A stretch of DNA of 64,000 nt from Roseibium alexandrii DFL-11 (GTDB lineage: Bacteria; Pseudomonadota; Alphaproteobacteria; Rhizobiales; Stappiaceae): the NCBI RefSeq assembly GCF_000158095.2, contig NZ_CM011002.1, positions 1,565,228 through 1,629,227 on the forward strand, given 5' to 3'. Numbering within the stretch: the stretch's first letter is position 1; every line of letters begins with the position of its first letter. The position numbers were made by a program, and so were the translations under genes. Below are positions 48,465 to 57,716 of this stretch, one piece after another. Under the pieces are notes generated by a model that was not told the DNA's origin, made no database searches, and saw only the letters and a program-made list of their open reading frames with translations.

Positions 48465-49949
48465 ATGTTTCAACGCTTTGGAATGCCCTTGTCATCCGCT
48501 CGCCAAAAAGGCCTTAACGAAGTCCTTGCCGCCCCCGTTCGCGGTCTCGCTTCCTTGATCAAAACGCCTGCTGCAACTGCGCGAAAAGCAGTGACCTTGA
48601 CCTGCGCTGCCGCTCTGGTCTTGCCGGTGCTGTTTTCTCCTGCGCACGCCCAAAGAAAACTGCCACTGGTTCGCGATGCGGAAGTGGAAGGCCTCTTGCG
48701 GGATTATGCGAAACCGATATTCCGCGTGGCCGGGATCGGCAGTTCCGAACCCACGATCATTCTCGTCAATGACAAGACATTCAACGCCTTCGTTCCCGAT
48801 TCTCGCCGGATGTTCATCAACATCGGCGTGATCTTGGAAGCCGAAACGCCTGGCGAAGTCATTGGCGTTCTGGCGCATGAAACCGGCCACATTGCAGGCC
48901 GCCACCTCGTTCGCATGCGGGCCGCGGCTTCAAACGCTCAAATCATGTCGGTTATCGCAATGATCTTGGGCGCTGGTGCTGCGGCGGCCGGTGCTGCGAG
49001 CGGATCGGGATCAGCCGCCACCGGCGGCGCGGCTGCTATTGTCGGCGCCGGATCTCTCGGCCAGCGGTCGTTCCTCGCCTACCGGCGCAGCGAAGAGGCA
49101 GCTGCGGACCGCGCGGCGCTGCGCTATCTCGATCAAACAGGTCAAAGCGCACGGGGTCTTCTGCGCAACTTCCAGCGCATGGCCGAACAACAAATATTCT
49201 CAAAGCAGTTTGCAGACCCTTACGCGATCAGCCATCCGATGGCCCAGGACCGCTTCAATGGGCTTTTGCGGGAAGCCCAGGAGTCAAATTACTTTGACAA
49301 GCCTGAGGACTACGTTCTGCAGCACCGGCACGATATGGCTAAGGCAAAACTGTTTGCGTTCACCAGCCATCCTTCGGCAACCTTGCGCGCCTATCCACGC
49401 AAGGACAAAAGCCTGCCGGCGCAATATGCACGGGCGATTGCAGCAATGCAGAGCCGCGGCAAAGGTGCTGTCGGCGAGATCGACAAACTGATCCGGCAAC
49501 ATCCGACAAACCCCTATTTTCATGAGCTGAAGGGTCAGGCCCTCCTTGAAGGTGGTGATCCGAAAAACGCGATCGCACCGTTCCGTAGAGCGCTCTCGAT
49601 TCGGCCAAACGAAACTCAATTCATGGTCTGGCTCGGCTATGCCCTGGTCGCCTCCGATAACCCTGCCAATCTTGCGGAAGCCGAAAGCGTCTTGAAGCGC
49701 GCGATTCAGCGCGATTCCAACTCCGGCACCGCCTACGCACAGCTTGCCATTGCGCATGGGCGCCAAGGGGAACGGGCGGAAGCGGATCTCGCGACTGCCA
49801 AGGGCCTGATGGTGCGAGGGGAATTCGAGGCTGCCAAACGGTACGCAGCCCGCGCTCAAAAAAGTTTGAACCGCGGTTCAGCTGCATGGCTGCAAGCAGA
49901 TGATATTGTCGCCTACAAACCACCCAGCGTGCCAGGACAACGGCGCTGA
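48465..49949 (+). CDS. BepA-like M48 metalloprotease with TPR repeats
   Basis: I chose ATG at 48465 (MFQRFGMPLS); the Met at 48483 is an alternative. The 494 residues have a signal segment (about 33-62, ending SPAHA), then an M48 peptidase domain with HETGH (LAHETGHIAGRH). A Gly/Ala-rich hydrophobic stretch and an EEAAADRAALRYL third-ligand region follow. The C-terminal TPR-like part starts at about residue 340. Such proteins clear or assemble outer-membrane proteins such as LptD. Confidence 0.92.
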   Translation: MFQRFGMPLSSARQKGLNEVLAAPVRGLASLIKTPAATARKAVTLTCAAALVLPVLFSPAHAQRKLPLVRDAEVEGLLRDYAKPIFRVAGIGSSEPTIILVNDKTFNAFVPDSRRMFINIGVILEAETPGEVIGVLAHETGHIAGRHLVRMRAAASNAQIMSVIAMILGAGAAAAGAASGSGSAATGGAAAIVGAGSLGQRSFLAYRRSEEAAADRAALRYLDQTGQSARGLLRNFQRMAEQQIFSKQFADPYAISHPMAQDRFNGLLREAQESNYFDKPEDYVLQHRHDMAKAKLFAFTSHPSATLRAYPRKDKSLPAQYARAIAAMQSRGKGAVGEIDKLIRQHPTNPYFHELKGQALLEGGDPKNAIAPFRRALSIRPNETQFMVWLGYALVASDNPANLAEAESVLKRAIQRDSNSGTAYAQLAIAHGRQGERAEADLATAKGLMVRGEFEAAKRYAARAQKSLNRGSAAWLQADDIVAYKPPSVPGQRR

Positions 49950-50002
49950 TTATTTTGACCTCACGGCTGATGCGCCCATGCCATCAGTCTCAGGAGCATG
50001 AC

Positions 50003-50779
50003 ATGACCCCTTTCTCCAATTTGCTGCGTTTGCCGATGGCCCGATTTGCAGCTGCACTCGGATTGACCATCTCGGTCTTGAGCACGCCTGCGATCGCACA
50101 AGACATCGACCGGGGCGAAATTGAAAAGATTGTCCGTGAGTACATTTTGAAAAACCCGGAAATCATCACCGAGGCTCTGACGGAACTCGAACGCCGGGAA
50201 CAGGCAGCTGAAGAAGAAGCCCGCCGTGAAGTGCTCACCAGCAGCGCGGACATTCTTTATAACTCGACCCGCCAGGTGGTGCTCGGGAACCCGGATGGGT
50301 CTGTCACGCTGGTCGAGTTTTTCGATTACAATTGCGGTTACTGCAAACGGGCCTACGGCGACATGGTCCGGTTGATGGACGAGAATCCCGACCTGCGGGT
50401 GGTGCTGAAAGAGTTCCCGGTGCTCGGGCAGCCGTCCGTTGAGGCTGCCCAGGTCGCGATCGCGGTCAACTCCGTTGCACCGGAGAAGTATCATGCATTT
50501 CATGAGGCGCTGATGACCCGTCGCGGCCAGGCCAATCTCGCCAGCGCCATGGAGGCCGCAACCGGCGCGGGGATTTCTACCGAGGATCTCCAAGCGGCGA
50601 TGACAACTGACGAGGCCGGCCAGACAATCGAAGAGGTTTACTCGCTGGCCAACCGTCTTGGACTCACGGGGACACCGTCTTATGTCATCGGGGATGAAGT
50701 GGTGATGGGAGCTGTCGGCTACGATCAGCTGAACTCCAAGCTTTCTGACCTGAAGAATTGCGGCGAAACAACCTGTTAA
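50003..50779 (+). CDS. DsbA-family thiol-disulfide protein (secreted)
   Basis: Start MTPFSNLLRL at 50003 follows AGGAGCATGAC. A signal peptide ending STPAIAQ (about 1-33) is followed by a coiled N-terminal helix region and a thioredoxin fold with CGYC in FFDYNCGYCKRAYGDM and the cis-Pro in GTPSYVIGD. The 258-residue protein is of the ScsC/DsbD-partner type and most likely forms or isomerises disulfides. A C-terminal CGETTC adds two more cysteines, which is unusual. Confidence 0.93.
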   Translation: MTPFSNLLRLPMARFAAALGLTISVLSTPAIAQDIDRGEIEKIVREYILKNPEIITEALTELERREQAAEEEARREVLTSSADILYNSTRQVVLGNPDGSVTLVEFFDYNCGYCKRAYGDMVRLMDENPDLRVVLKEFPVLGQPSVEAAQVAIAVNSVAPEKYHAFHEALMTRRGQANLASAMEAATGAGISTEDLQAAMTTDEAGQTIEEVYSLANRLGLTGTPSYVIGDEVVMGAVGYDQLNSKLSDLKNCGETTC

Positions 50780-50791
50780 TGAACGCCTTCC

Positions 50792-50824
50792 GAAAGCGGA
50801 TTTCTTTATGTGAGATCCGTTTTC
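50792..50824 (+). terminator. Terminator after the DsbA-like gene
   Basis: GAAAGCGGAT (50792-50801) pairs with ATCCGTTTTC (50815-50824) with one G-U pair. A short T-run lies inside the 3' arm. Confidence 0.6.
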
Positions 50825-51068
50825 AGGGGTTTTCCTGCCTCATTTGAATGCCTATAAGGAGCTGTGTCGGTTTCGTAAGGAAATCAGACAAAGTATCTAG
50901 ATCCGCTATACAGTCCGGCGGAGCAAAGAGCGTGTTGTTGATCAGGTAATAGTCAGCCGTGTCGGTCTATACTCAGAGTGGCATGGCAATAACTTTGTTG
51001 ACCGGTTCCGCCGGGACATTTCCTTCAGCGTTGCGCTAGTTGCGGCCCGAGTACGAGAGCCAGAAGAC

Positions 51069-51533
51069 ATGAACAAAGATAACAAGAGTTTCGATACGGC
51101 ATTGATCCGCGATCTTGCGGTGCTGCTTGATGAAACCAATCTGTCCGAAATTGAACTGGAAAAAGGCGACACGCGGATCCGCGTCGCGCGCCAGATCTCC
51201 ATCAGCGCACCGGTCAGCGTTGCAGCGCCTGCTGCCCCGGCTGCAGCACCAGCCGCTGCGGCGGCTCCGGCAGCCTCGCCGGTTGACGCCGCACCGGCAC
51301 AGGGTACCGTGGCTTCCCCTATGGTCGGCACGGCCTACACGGCAGCAGAACCGGGCGCAGCGCCGTTCGTTCAAGTCGGCGATAAGGTTGCCGAAGGCCA
51401 GACGATCCTGATCATCGAAGCCATGAAAACCATGAACCACATTCCGTCCACAAAGGCGGGCACCGTCAAGCAGATCCTCGTGGAAGACGCGCAGCCGGTG
51501 GAATTCGGCGAACCACTCATTATCGTCGAATAA
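51069..51533 (+). CDS. accB: Biotin carboxyl carrier protein of acetyl-CoA carboxylase
   Basis: BCCP carries biotin between the two halves of acetyl-CoA carboxylase in fatty-acid synthesis. The 154 residues have a flexible Pro/Ala linker (about 50-75) and a biotinyl domain with the biotin-accepting Lys in EAMKTMN. It lies 15 bp upstream of accC, with which it forms one operon. Confidence 0.96.
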   Translation: MNKDNKSFDTALIRDLAVLLDETNLSEIELEKGDTRIRVARQISISAPVSVAAPAAPAAAPAAAAAPAASPVDAAPAQGTVASPMVGTAYTAAEPGAAPFVQVGDKVAEGQTILIIEAMKTMNHIPSTKAGTVKQILVEDAQPVEFGEPLIIVE

Positions 51534-51548
51534 GGAGCCGGTCCGGCC

Positions 51549-52892
51549 ATGTTCTCCAAAATCCTCATTGCGAACCGCGGTGAAATTGCCCTGCGCATCC
51601 TGCGCGCTTGTAAAGAGCTCGGCATTTCTACAGTCGCGGTCCACTCCACGGCAGATGCCGATGCCATGCATGTCCGCCTCGCGGATGAAAGCGTGTGCAT
51701 CGGACCACCGGCGGCGCGGGACAGTTATCTCAACATCCCGCAGCTTTTGGCCGCTTGCGAAATCACAGGCGCGGACGCGGTTCACCCGGGTTACGGCTTC
51801 CTGTCCGAAAACGCCCGGTTCGCTGAAATCCTGGAAGCACACAACATCGTCTTTATCGGCCCGACCTCTGATCACATCAAGATCATGGGTGACAAGATCC
51901 AGGCCAAGCAAACCGCTAAGGATCTCGGCATTCCGGTAGTCCCCGGCTCAGATGGCGCAGTCACACCGCAAGACGATGCGCATGCGATCGCCCGCGAAAT
52001 CGGGTATCCGGTTCTCGTGAAAGCAGCAGCCGGTGGCGGCGGACGCGGCATGAAGGTGGCGCAAACCGAAGCCGAGCTCGATACCGCTCTGTCAACGGCC
52101 CGCTCTGAGGCAAAGGCTGCCTTCGGTGACGACGCCCTTTACATGGAAAAATACCTCGGCAAGCCGCGGCATATCGAAATCCAGGTTCTGGGCGATGGTC
52201 AAGGCAATGCGGTCCATCTGGGTGAGCGCGACTGCTCCTTGCAGCGCCGCCACCAGAAGGTTCTGGAAGAAGCTCCGTCCCCGTCCCTCAACCCTGAACA
52301 GCGCGCGGAAATTGGCGAGGTCGTCGCCAGTGCGATGCGCAAGCTGAAATACCGCGGCGTTGGCACGGTCGAGTTCCTTTATGAAAACGGCGAGTTCTAT
52401 TTCATTGAAATGAACACCCGTCTTCAGGTGGAACACCCGGTGACCGAGATGATCACCGGCATCGATCTGGTGAACGAACAGATCCGGATTGCCGCTGGCG
52501 GCTCGCTGGATATGACCCAGGACGACATCACGTTCGACGGTCACGCGATCGAGTGCCGGATCAACGCGGAAGATCCGCAAACCTTCGCGCCGTCTCCGGG
52601 CACGATCACCTACTACCATCCGCCTGGCGGTCTGGGTGTGCGCGTCGACTCAGGTGTTTATCAGGGCTACAAGATCCCGCCTTATTATGACAGCCTGATC
52701 GGCAAACTGATCGTTCATGGTCGCAACCGCGTGGAATGCATGATGCGTTTGCGCCGGTGCCTGGATGAGTTTGTCGTGGATGAGATCAAGTCGACGATCC
52801 CGCTGTTCCGGAACCTGGTTGAAAATCAGGATATCGCAAACGGCCAGTACGACATTCACTGGCTGGAGCAGTACCTGGCGAACAAGAAATAA
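51549..52892 (+). CDS. accC: Biotin carboxylase subunit of acetyl-CoA carboxylase
   Basis: This subunit carboxylates biotin on AccB using ATP and bicarbonate. The 447 residues show the N-terminal [20 protein letters not shown], the ATP-grasp Gly-rich loop [22 protein letters not shown] [13 protein letters not shown], and the metal-binding [14 protein letters not shown]. All are intact. It follows accB closely and is followed by a series of hairpins (52899-53081). Confidence 0.97.
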   Translation: MFSKILIANRGEIALRILRACKELGISTVAVHSTADADAMHVRLADESVCIGPPAARDSYLNIPQLLAACEITGADAVHPGYGFLSENARFAEILEAHNIVFIGPTSDHIKIMGDKIQAKQTAKDLGIPVVPGSDGAVTPQDDAHAIAREIGYPVLVKAAAGGGGRGMKVAQTEAELDTALSTARSEAKAAFGDDALYMEKYLGKPRHIEIQVLGDGQGNAVHLGERDCSLQRRHQKVLEEAPSPSLNPEQRAEIGEVVASAMRKLKYRGVGTVEFLYENGEFYFIEMNTRLQVEHPVTEMITGIDLVNEQIRIAAGGSLDMTQDDITFDGHAIECRINAEDPQTFAPSPGTITYYHPPGGLGVRVDSGVYQGYKIPPYYDSLIGKLIVHGRNRVECMMRLRRCLDEFVVDEIKSTIPLFRNLVENQDIANGQYDIHWLEQYLANKK

Positions 52893-52952
52893 GACCAAAT
52901 GGGGCGGCAATGCCCCTGAGATTAATGCCAAACCTCAATCCTCTCAATAGTC

Positions 52953-52985
52953 ATCCTCGGCCTAGTGCCGAGGATCCATATTTTT
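52953..52985 (+). terminator. Probable terminator of accBC (first)
   Basis: ATCCTCGGC (52953-52961) pairs perfectly with GCCGAGGAT (52967-52975), loop CTAGT, and ATTTTTC follows shortly after. Confidence 0.65.
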
Positions 52986-52998
52986 CAATAATTTATGG

Positions 52999-53021
52999 AT
53001 GTTCGGAACAAGTCCGAACAT
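52999..53021 (+). other. Perfect hairpin between accC and aat
   Basis: ATGTTCGGA (52999-53007) pairs with TCCGAACAT (53013-53021) around ACAAG. It lies between two terminator-like hairpins, so it may be part of a short RNA. Confidence 0.4.
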
Positions 53022-53059
53022 GATGTTGGAATAGGAACTGGACTTTGTCATCAAGTTGA

Positions 53060-53081
53060 GGGGCGGCATCGCCCCTTTTTC
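53060..53081 (+). terminator. Second terminator between accC and aat
   Basis: GGGGCG (53060-53065), loop GCAT and CGCCCC (53070-53075) are followed by TTTTTC. A related hairpin, GGGGC-GGCAAT-GCCCC, lies at 52899-52914. The 455-bp gap holds no convincing gene. Confidence 0.75.
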
Positions 53082-53347
53082 TTTGCAGGTGTCAGCTCCA
53101 GTCCCGAAGTTTGATGCTGACCTTTGTCCACTTGCCGACATGCAGAACACCGTGTGCGTGGACCTAAAAACGGAATTGCCGGTTGAAGACTCGAATTTCG
53201 GTGTTTCCAAAACCCTTGAACTCGAAAACACTAGATTTGAAAGTTCGGGGATCATGCCCAAATTTGTTTATAGAAGCGGTTTTCCCATAACGCTGTTTGG
53301 ACCGGAATTCTGCAAGCCGGTACAAGCGCGAGGAACCAAGAGGATCC

Positions 53348-54034
53348 ATGGCCGGATACCAGAACGACGTCATCTTCGAGATCACGCCCCAGGTGCTGCT
53401 GAAAGCCTATGCTTGCGGGCTGTTTCCGATGGCCGAATCTGCCGACGATCCGGGCCTGTTCTGGCTGGAGCCGGAACAACGCGGTATCCTGCCGCTCGAT
53501 ACTGTCCATGTTCCGCGCCGGTTAAAGCGCACAATCCGCGGCGACTTCTTTGAAATCCGCACCAGCACTGATTTTCAGGGCGTCATTGATGGATGTTCTG
53601 CGCCCATGCCGGGCCGGCAAAAGACCTGGATCAACCGGGAGATCCGCCGGCTCTACGGTGAGTTGTTTGAGATGGGCCATTGCCACACAGTCGAGGCCTG
53701 GCAGGACGGGGATCTTGTGGGCGGGCTTTACGGTGTGAGCCTCAACGGTGCTTTCTTCGGAGAAAGCATGTTCTCCTTCAAGACGGATGCATCAAAGGTT
53801 TGCCTGATACACTTGGTCGCCCGGCTCAAAAAGGGCGGATACACGCTTCTCGACACACAATTCGTCACCGGCCACCTTGCCAAATTCGGCACGCTCGAAG
53901 TTCCGAAGGATGAATACAACGTCCTTTTGAGTTCGGCCCTGCAACGGGAAACCGACTTCTACGCGCTCTCCACAAAGGCAACAGGCGCTGAAATCCTCAG
54001 CATCCTGGACGGCCAAACCGACGCCTCCTCCTAG
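53348..54034 (+). CDS. aat: Leucyl/phenylalanyl-tRNA-protein transferase
   Basis: This enzyme adds Leu or Phe to proteins with N-terminal Arg or Lys, marking them for ClpAP. Start [10 protein letters not shown] at 53348, with AAGAGGATCC upstream, gives 228 residues. The family signatures are present: [19 protein letters not shown] near the N-terminus, [30 protein letters not shown] in the middle and [19 protein letters not shown] late. It ends in CTAG, shared with the stop of the convergent unknown gene. Confidence 0.94.
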   Translation: MAGYQNDVIFEITPQVLLKAYACGLFPMAESADDPGLFWLEPEQRGILPLDTVHVPRRLKRTIRGDFFEIRTSTDFQGVIDGCSAPMPGRQKTWINREIRRLYGELFEMGHCHTVEAWQDGDLVGGLYGVSLNGAFFGESMFSFKTDASKVCLIHLVARLKKGGYTLLDTQFVTGHLAKFGTLEVPKDEYNVLLSSALQRETDFYALSTKATGAEILSILDGQTDASS

Positions 54035-55722
54035 ACAAATCCGATAATCGTTTCCGTCAGGGCCTTGTCGATTTGAGCTTGCTCGCCCTCCATGCTGGAT
54101 AGAAAAGCCGGCGTGCTGATGGGAATGCTGATGGAGAAATTGGAAGAGGTTCGGAAGTCGTTGCTGCTGACATAATCACACGTACAGTTCATCTCGTTGG
54201 TGTTGTCCTGATTGTATGTAATCGCCTCATTTTGTTCGCTGTAGGAAAATGTGTATTGGCAACTGCTGCCGCCAGCCACCTGCTTCAACGCGAACAAGGT
54301 ACCGGTCTGCTTCGCGATCCTAAACGGCAGTTGAATTTCTTGAAATTGCCCCAAATCCGCACCACCCGGATAAACCCCGTCATTGCCTATGTTCCCAAGA
54401 CCGGCGACTGTAATCACAGCGTTCCCGGTGTTGTCCTCAACAGCAAGTTCGATGTAGCTGATTTTACGGAGCACGTTGATCTCACTTACAGGATCGCTGT
54501 TCGCTTTCTCAGAGGTCAGCCTGAGGCCATAATCTCCCGTGAAATACGAGAACTGTATGACGGTGGTCGTGTCGGCAAGCGGCGTGGCCGGAAAGCTGTT
54601 TGCCACATAACATTCCGCCGGAACGGTCAACTGGACGCTGTCGGTCTTCTCCGTTGTCACAGCCAATTCGTTCTGATAGCTCTCCATGGTTTGCTTGGTG
54701 TAGGAAAACGGCGAGCCAATCGTGAACAGATCTCCAATCCCCACCTGAGGGATGCTGTATTGTTTGGACTTGGTTTTCTGGAAAATATCGATCGTGCCGT
54801 TTTTCCGGGATTCTCCATGACCGAATGTGCAGGTCATTGGTAACCCGGATGGATTTTTCTTGAACGGAATTTGAAAACTCAGGCCCTCCAGATTCTCAAA
54901 CATCCCGGAAATCATGGTTTTGGTATCAACCACCGAAATCAGACTGAAATTGTCCAGGTAGCTTCGGGTCTTGCCGACGAAGCTGGAGTATCGAATGTTG
55001 ACGACCCGATTGCCTTTTCCATCGGCTGCCGACAACTGAAGTCCGGCGTCATTGATCTCCCAGAACATGTAGTAGTCATTGTTTCTGGGGGCGTTGAACG
55101 TGGAGATAGCCCTCTCAACGGCTGTAATCATTTGCGTTGGATCTTGCCCAACGGCTGGAACCGCGAGGGCCGTTGATGAAAACGCACCTGATCCTGATGC
55201 CAGATAAACGTAGCTGTCTTCGTTTTGCTGGTTCCGGCCAATGACCAAAAACGCCACCAAGCGTGTGCCATAACGGTCCTGAACTTTGCCCTCTGATTTG
55301 CGAGTCGTGCAGTAATACGTCCGAAACTCCGTAATTTCGATGAACCCCATCAGATCGAGCGATTGTGCACCGAAAACGACATCGCTGTTTTCCGTCTCCA
55401 GACCAATCATGAACTTGCTGTTGTTCGCACCGGTCGCCTCCATGGCCCGAAGCGGATAGACACCGGCCGGATCCTTGTTCTTCTTGAAACCAAAGGCGAT
55501 GGTTTTCAGCTGAGCAGCCAGCTCAGGTGCAACCATCGTGCGCGGACAGGCCCGCCGGCGCAGGGCTGTCAGGTTTTGCGCATGGGCTTGGTTGTCCGAC
55601 AAAGCGGCCGTGTCTTGCAGACCGGTCTGTAGCATCTGTCTTATTCCGACAAAGTCCGCGTTGACCTGCTCAACCTGCTGGTTTGCCTGCGGATCCGTCA
55701 AACGGGAGTAGGTGATGATCAT
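54031..55722 (-). CDS. Unrecognised 563-residue protein
   Basis: I recognise no family. An N-terminal helical part (about 1-75, rich in Gln, Ala and Leu) is followed by a long, mostly beta-looking region rich in Ser, Thr, Asn and Gly, with a short cysteine cluster near the end ([11 protein letters not shown]). There is no signal peptide or membrane span. The DNA looks more AT-rich than its neighbours, which suggests transfer. It lies tail-to-tail with aat, sharing the CTAG stop palindrome. Possible roles such as a secreted or phage-like adhesin or lectin are guesses. Confidence 0.7.
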   Translation of the reverse strand: MIITYSRLTDPQANQQVEQVNADFVGIRQMLQTGLQDTAALSDNQAHAQNLTALRRRACPRTMVAPELAAQLKTIAFGFKKNKDPAGVYPLRAMEATGANNSKFMIGLETENSDVVFGAQSLDLMGFIEITEFRTYYCTTRKSEGKVQDRYGTRLVAFLVIGRNQQNEDSYVYLASGSGAFSSTALAVPAVGQDPTQMITAVERAISTFNAPRNNDYYMFWEINDAGLQLSAADGKGNRVVNIRYSSFVGKTRSYLDNFSLISVVDTKTMISGMFENLEGLSFQIPFKKNPSGLPMTCTFGHGESRKNGTIDIFQKTKSKQYSIPQVGIGDLFTIGSPFSYTKQTMESYQNELAVTTEKTDSVQLTVPAECYVANSFPATPLADTTTVIQFSYFTGDYGLRLTSEKANSDPVSEINVLRKISYIELAVEDNTGNAVITVAGLGNIGNDGVYPGGADLGQFQEIQLPFRIAKQTGTLFALKQVAGGSSCQYTFSYSEQNEAITYNQDNTNEMNCTCDYVSSNDFRTSSNFSISIPISTPAFLSSMEGEQAQIDKALTETIIGFV

Positions 55723-55854
55723 GCGGATTGCCCTCGAAATCAGAAGAGATGTCCGAAAGACGCATGGGGGAGCAATTTGTGAGATCAGATCGTCAAACTG
55801 GGTCCGGAACCAACCAGCTTCTGCCGAATGGCGGCGCGCTGCAAAACAGCCAAA

Positions 55855-55882
55855 CGAAAAAGGGCCCGCGTCAGCGAGCCCT
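55855..55882 (-). terminator. Terminator of the NDUFA12-like gene
   Basis: On the minus strand AGGGCTCGC and GCGGGCCCT pair with one mismatch around TGAC, followed by TTTTTCG. The terminator lies just past the gene stop at 55906. Confidence 0.65.
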
Positions 55883-55905
55883 CAAAAAACAAATAGGTAC
55901 CTGGA

Positions 55906-56292
55906 TTACTGGCCTGGCGTCCAGGCCTGATAATCGCCGGTAACTTCGGGGCGTTTTTCCGGGGTCAGGATCGAACCGTGGGGGCGATAGGCTTCCGGTG
56001 TTCCGGTATGATTGGCTTCATGCGGCTTTTGCCAGCTCTTGGCGTGGTAGTTCTCATCGACCGGCGCCGTGTCGACCCGGTGATGCATCCAGCCGTGCCA
56101 GCCTGGCGGAATGCTGGACGCTTCCGCAAGACCATTATAGAGAACCCAGCGCTTCTTGCCGTCGCGCTCCTTGTAATACTTGTTTCCGAACTCGTCTTCG
56201 CCGACGAACTCGCCCTTCCGCCAAGTGAAGAACCGCGTGCCCATTGTATGGCCGTTCCACCAGGTGAAGATTTCAAGCAGAAGTTTTTTCAT
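55906..56292 (-). CDS. NADH:ubiquinone oxidoreductase 18-kDa (NDUFA12) subunit
   Basis: Start MKKLLLEIFT at 56292 gives 128 residues. The family signatures are present: WWNGHTMGTRFFTWRKGEFVG, then DEFGNKYYKERDGKKRWVLY, then PPGWHGWMHHRVDTAP. This accessory subunit of complex I is shared by alphaproteobacteria and mitochondria. The accBC-aat-NDUFA12 order is typical, but here the unknown 563-residue gene is inserted. There is no signal peptide. Confidence 0.93.
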   Translation of the reverse strand: MKKLLLEIFTWWNGHTMGTRFFTWRKGEFVGEDEFGNKYYKERDGKKRWVLYNGLAEASSIPPGWHGWMHHRVDTAPVDENYHAKSWQKPHEANHTGTPEAYRPHGSILTPEKRPEVTGDYQAWTPGQ

Positions 56293-56512
56293 GGCCCTTG
56301 AAAGGTCCCTTGATCTCAAGTCGCATCAACAAAGGCTTACGACTGCCTTCGGAATTTTGCCGGACTATGGCGTCAAGTGCCGCTTGTGTCCAGTGTTGCA
56401 TTGCCGCAAGCCCCGGAATTTCGACGAATCGTGACAGTGGGCATCAAACGAACAAACCTCTACAACTCTTACAGCTGGAAAAGTCTGGCGGTCTGCAAGG
56501 CAACGGCAACCT

Positions 56513-57202
56513 CTAGGCTGATCGGCCATTCCTGATATGGCGCGAAGCAGCGGACTGTTTCTTTGCGCGCTGCGCAAACCCGCGTCCAATGATTTTTGGT
56601 TCTTCGGGCTGCTGATGTTTCTTGTCGAAGGCTTCCTGGACCACGTCGTCAACCTCGGCGCGTTTCTGGACAGCTGTCCTGTGGTTGACCCTGGCTGCAG
56701 CAAGCGATTTCATCTTTTCCGCCTGCTGGTCCATCAGCTTCTGGATGCCATAGATGTTGTAGAAACCGGAGCTTTCCAAAACCATCGGCCGGTCGTCGTG
56801 AAGCACCCATTCGATTCTCTTGTGGAGTGTCGACGGCGACAATGGTTTTACAAGCACATGATGCGCCCCTGCCCGCAGAGCCTTGTCGACGAGCGGCCGC
56901 GTGCCGTGGGCAGTAATAAATAGAATCGGCACGAAGCACAGCGGTTCCATGTGCTTGTGCCGGATGAGGCGCAACAGCTGATACCCGGTGGTCGGGGCCA
57001 TGCGCCAATCTGTAATGATCAGATTGGGCGGTTCGGCAAGGCTTGCTTCCAGAGCATCATCGACCGAATCAAATGTCCGCACCCGCGCAACCTTGAAGCT
57101 GAGAAGGGTCGACCGCAGGATGGTTTGCATCGGCTTGCTGTCTTCAACAACAACAACGTCAATGTCATCCATCGCCAAGCCAAAGGCAGCATGATGTTTC
57201 AT
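56513..57202 (-). CDS. Response regulator (REC domain, output unknown)
   Basis: Start MKHHAAFGLA at 57202 gives 229 residues; the Met of MDDIDVVVVE is another option. A receiver domain (about 10-130) has the acidic pair ED (VVVEDSKP), the phospho-acceptor Asp in IITDWRM, the Thr/Ser in FITAHG and Lys in LVKPLSP. The C-terminal 100 residues are a helical, charged region with no known output domain. It is a single-domain-type regulator, perhaps for a kinase outside the window. The gap to nrdJ is 642 bp. Confidence 0.85.
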   Translation of the reverse strand: MKHHAAFGLAMDDIDVVVVEDSKPMQTILRSTLLSFKVARVRTFDSVDDALEASLAEPPNLIITDWRMAPTTGYQLLRLIRHKHMEPLCFVPILFITAHGTRPLVDKALRAGAHHVLVKPLSPSTLHKRIEWVLHDDRPMVLESSGFYNIYGIQKLMDQQAEKMKSLAAARVNHRTAVQKRAEVDDVVQEAFDKKHQQPEEPKIIGRGFAQRAKKQSAASRHIRNGRSA

Positions 57203-57362
57203 AAAGGCGGTCCTTGATCCCTTGTGCAGGATCACTAAACCAGACCGGCCTTAAACCGCGTTGAAGTGCACTGATGCCATTTTCTTAAAAGTTTCATAAA
57301 ATTTGAGCTATCTTCATCCACAGACTATGCGCGGCCCGAAATCACGGGCTTAGAGCCTGTTT

Positions 57363-57393
57363 CGGCAGTTCCCGGCAGTCACCGAACTGCCGG
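57363..57393 (+). other. Overlapping alternative hairpins
   Basis: CCGGCAGT (57372-57379) pairs with ACTGCCGG (57386-57393), while CGGCAGTT (57363-57370) can instead pair with AACTGCCG (57385-57392). Two mutually exclusive folds of this kind can form a switch or a decoy, but no downstream gene is close. Confidence 0.35.
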
Positions 57394-57477
57394 AGTGCCA
57401 AGGTCCCCGCTATCCACATAGACACACAAGATTTTGCGCTTGCCCACAACATGAGCACTACCTGTTGTCGTCAGCGG

Positions 57478-57518
57478 GTTGACCTTAAGGATTCATTTAC
57501 TTTAGTTTCCTAATCATT
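57478..57518 (+). promoter_or_regulatory. Second copy of the GTTRACCTTAAGGA...CTAATCATT motif
   Basis: GTTGACCTTAAGGA (57478-57491) is followed by TTCCTAATCATT (57507-57518). It matches the motif at 36936. A 30-codon ORF (MCVGGGSPGR...) begins shortly afterwards at 57522, but it has no clear ribosome-binding site and is not called as a gene. Confidence 0.4.
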
Positions 57519-57669
57519 GCGATGTGCGTAGGCGGAGGCTCTCCCGGGCGCTCCGGTCATCCAGAAACACCAGTTTTAAGCGTACCCGTACAGGATTCGA
57601 ACTATGGATCCTGAGCGCGGTTTCGTGCGTCCTGCTTCTGGCTACATGTCGTGACAAACCTGTTGATGA

Positions 57670-57716
57670 ACACTATATGTAGTGGATCATTAACGAAGAG
57701 GCGCTAGATACAGATA
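57670..57716 (+). promoter_or_regulatory. Tandem NrdR boxes of nrdJ
   Basis: Box 1, ACACTATATGTAGTGG (57670-57685), fits the NrdR consensus. After exactly 15 bp comes a degenerate box 2, GCGCTAGATACAGATA (57701-57716). The 16-15-16 layout is the standard architecture of this ribonucleotide reductase repressor, about 130 bp before nrdJ. Confidence 0.75.

Noticed and set aside
53056..53553. ORF of 165 codons overlapping the start of aat
   Set aside because: It overlaps aat in another frame, begins in a terminator region and has no family resemblance.
57522..57614. 30-codon ORF MCVGGGSPGR... after the shared motif
   Set aside because: No convincing ribosome-binding site and no compositional sign of coding.
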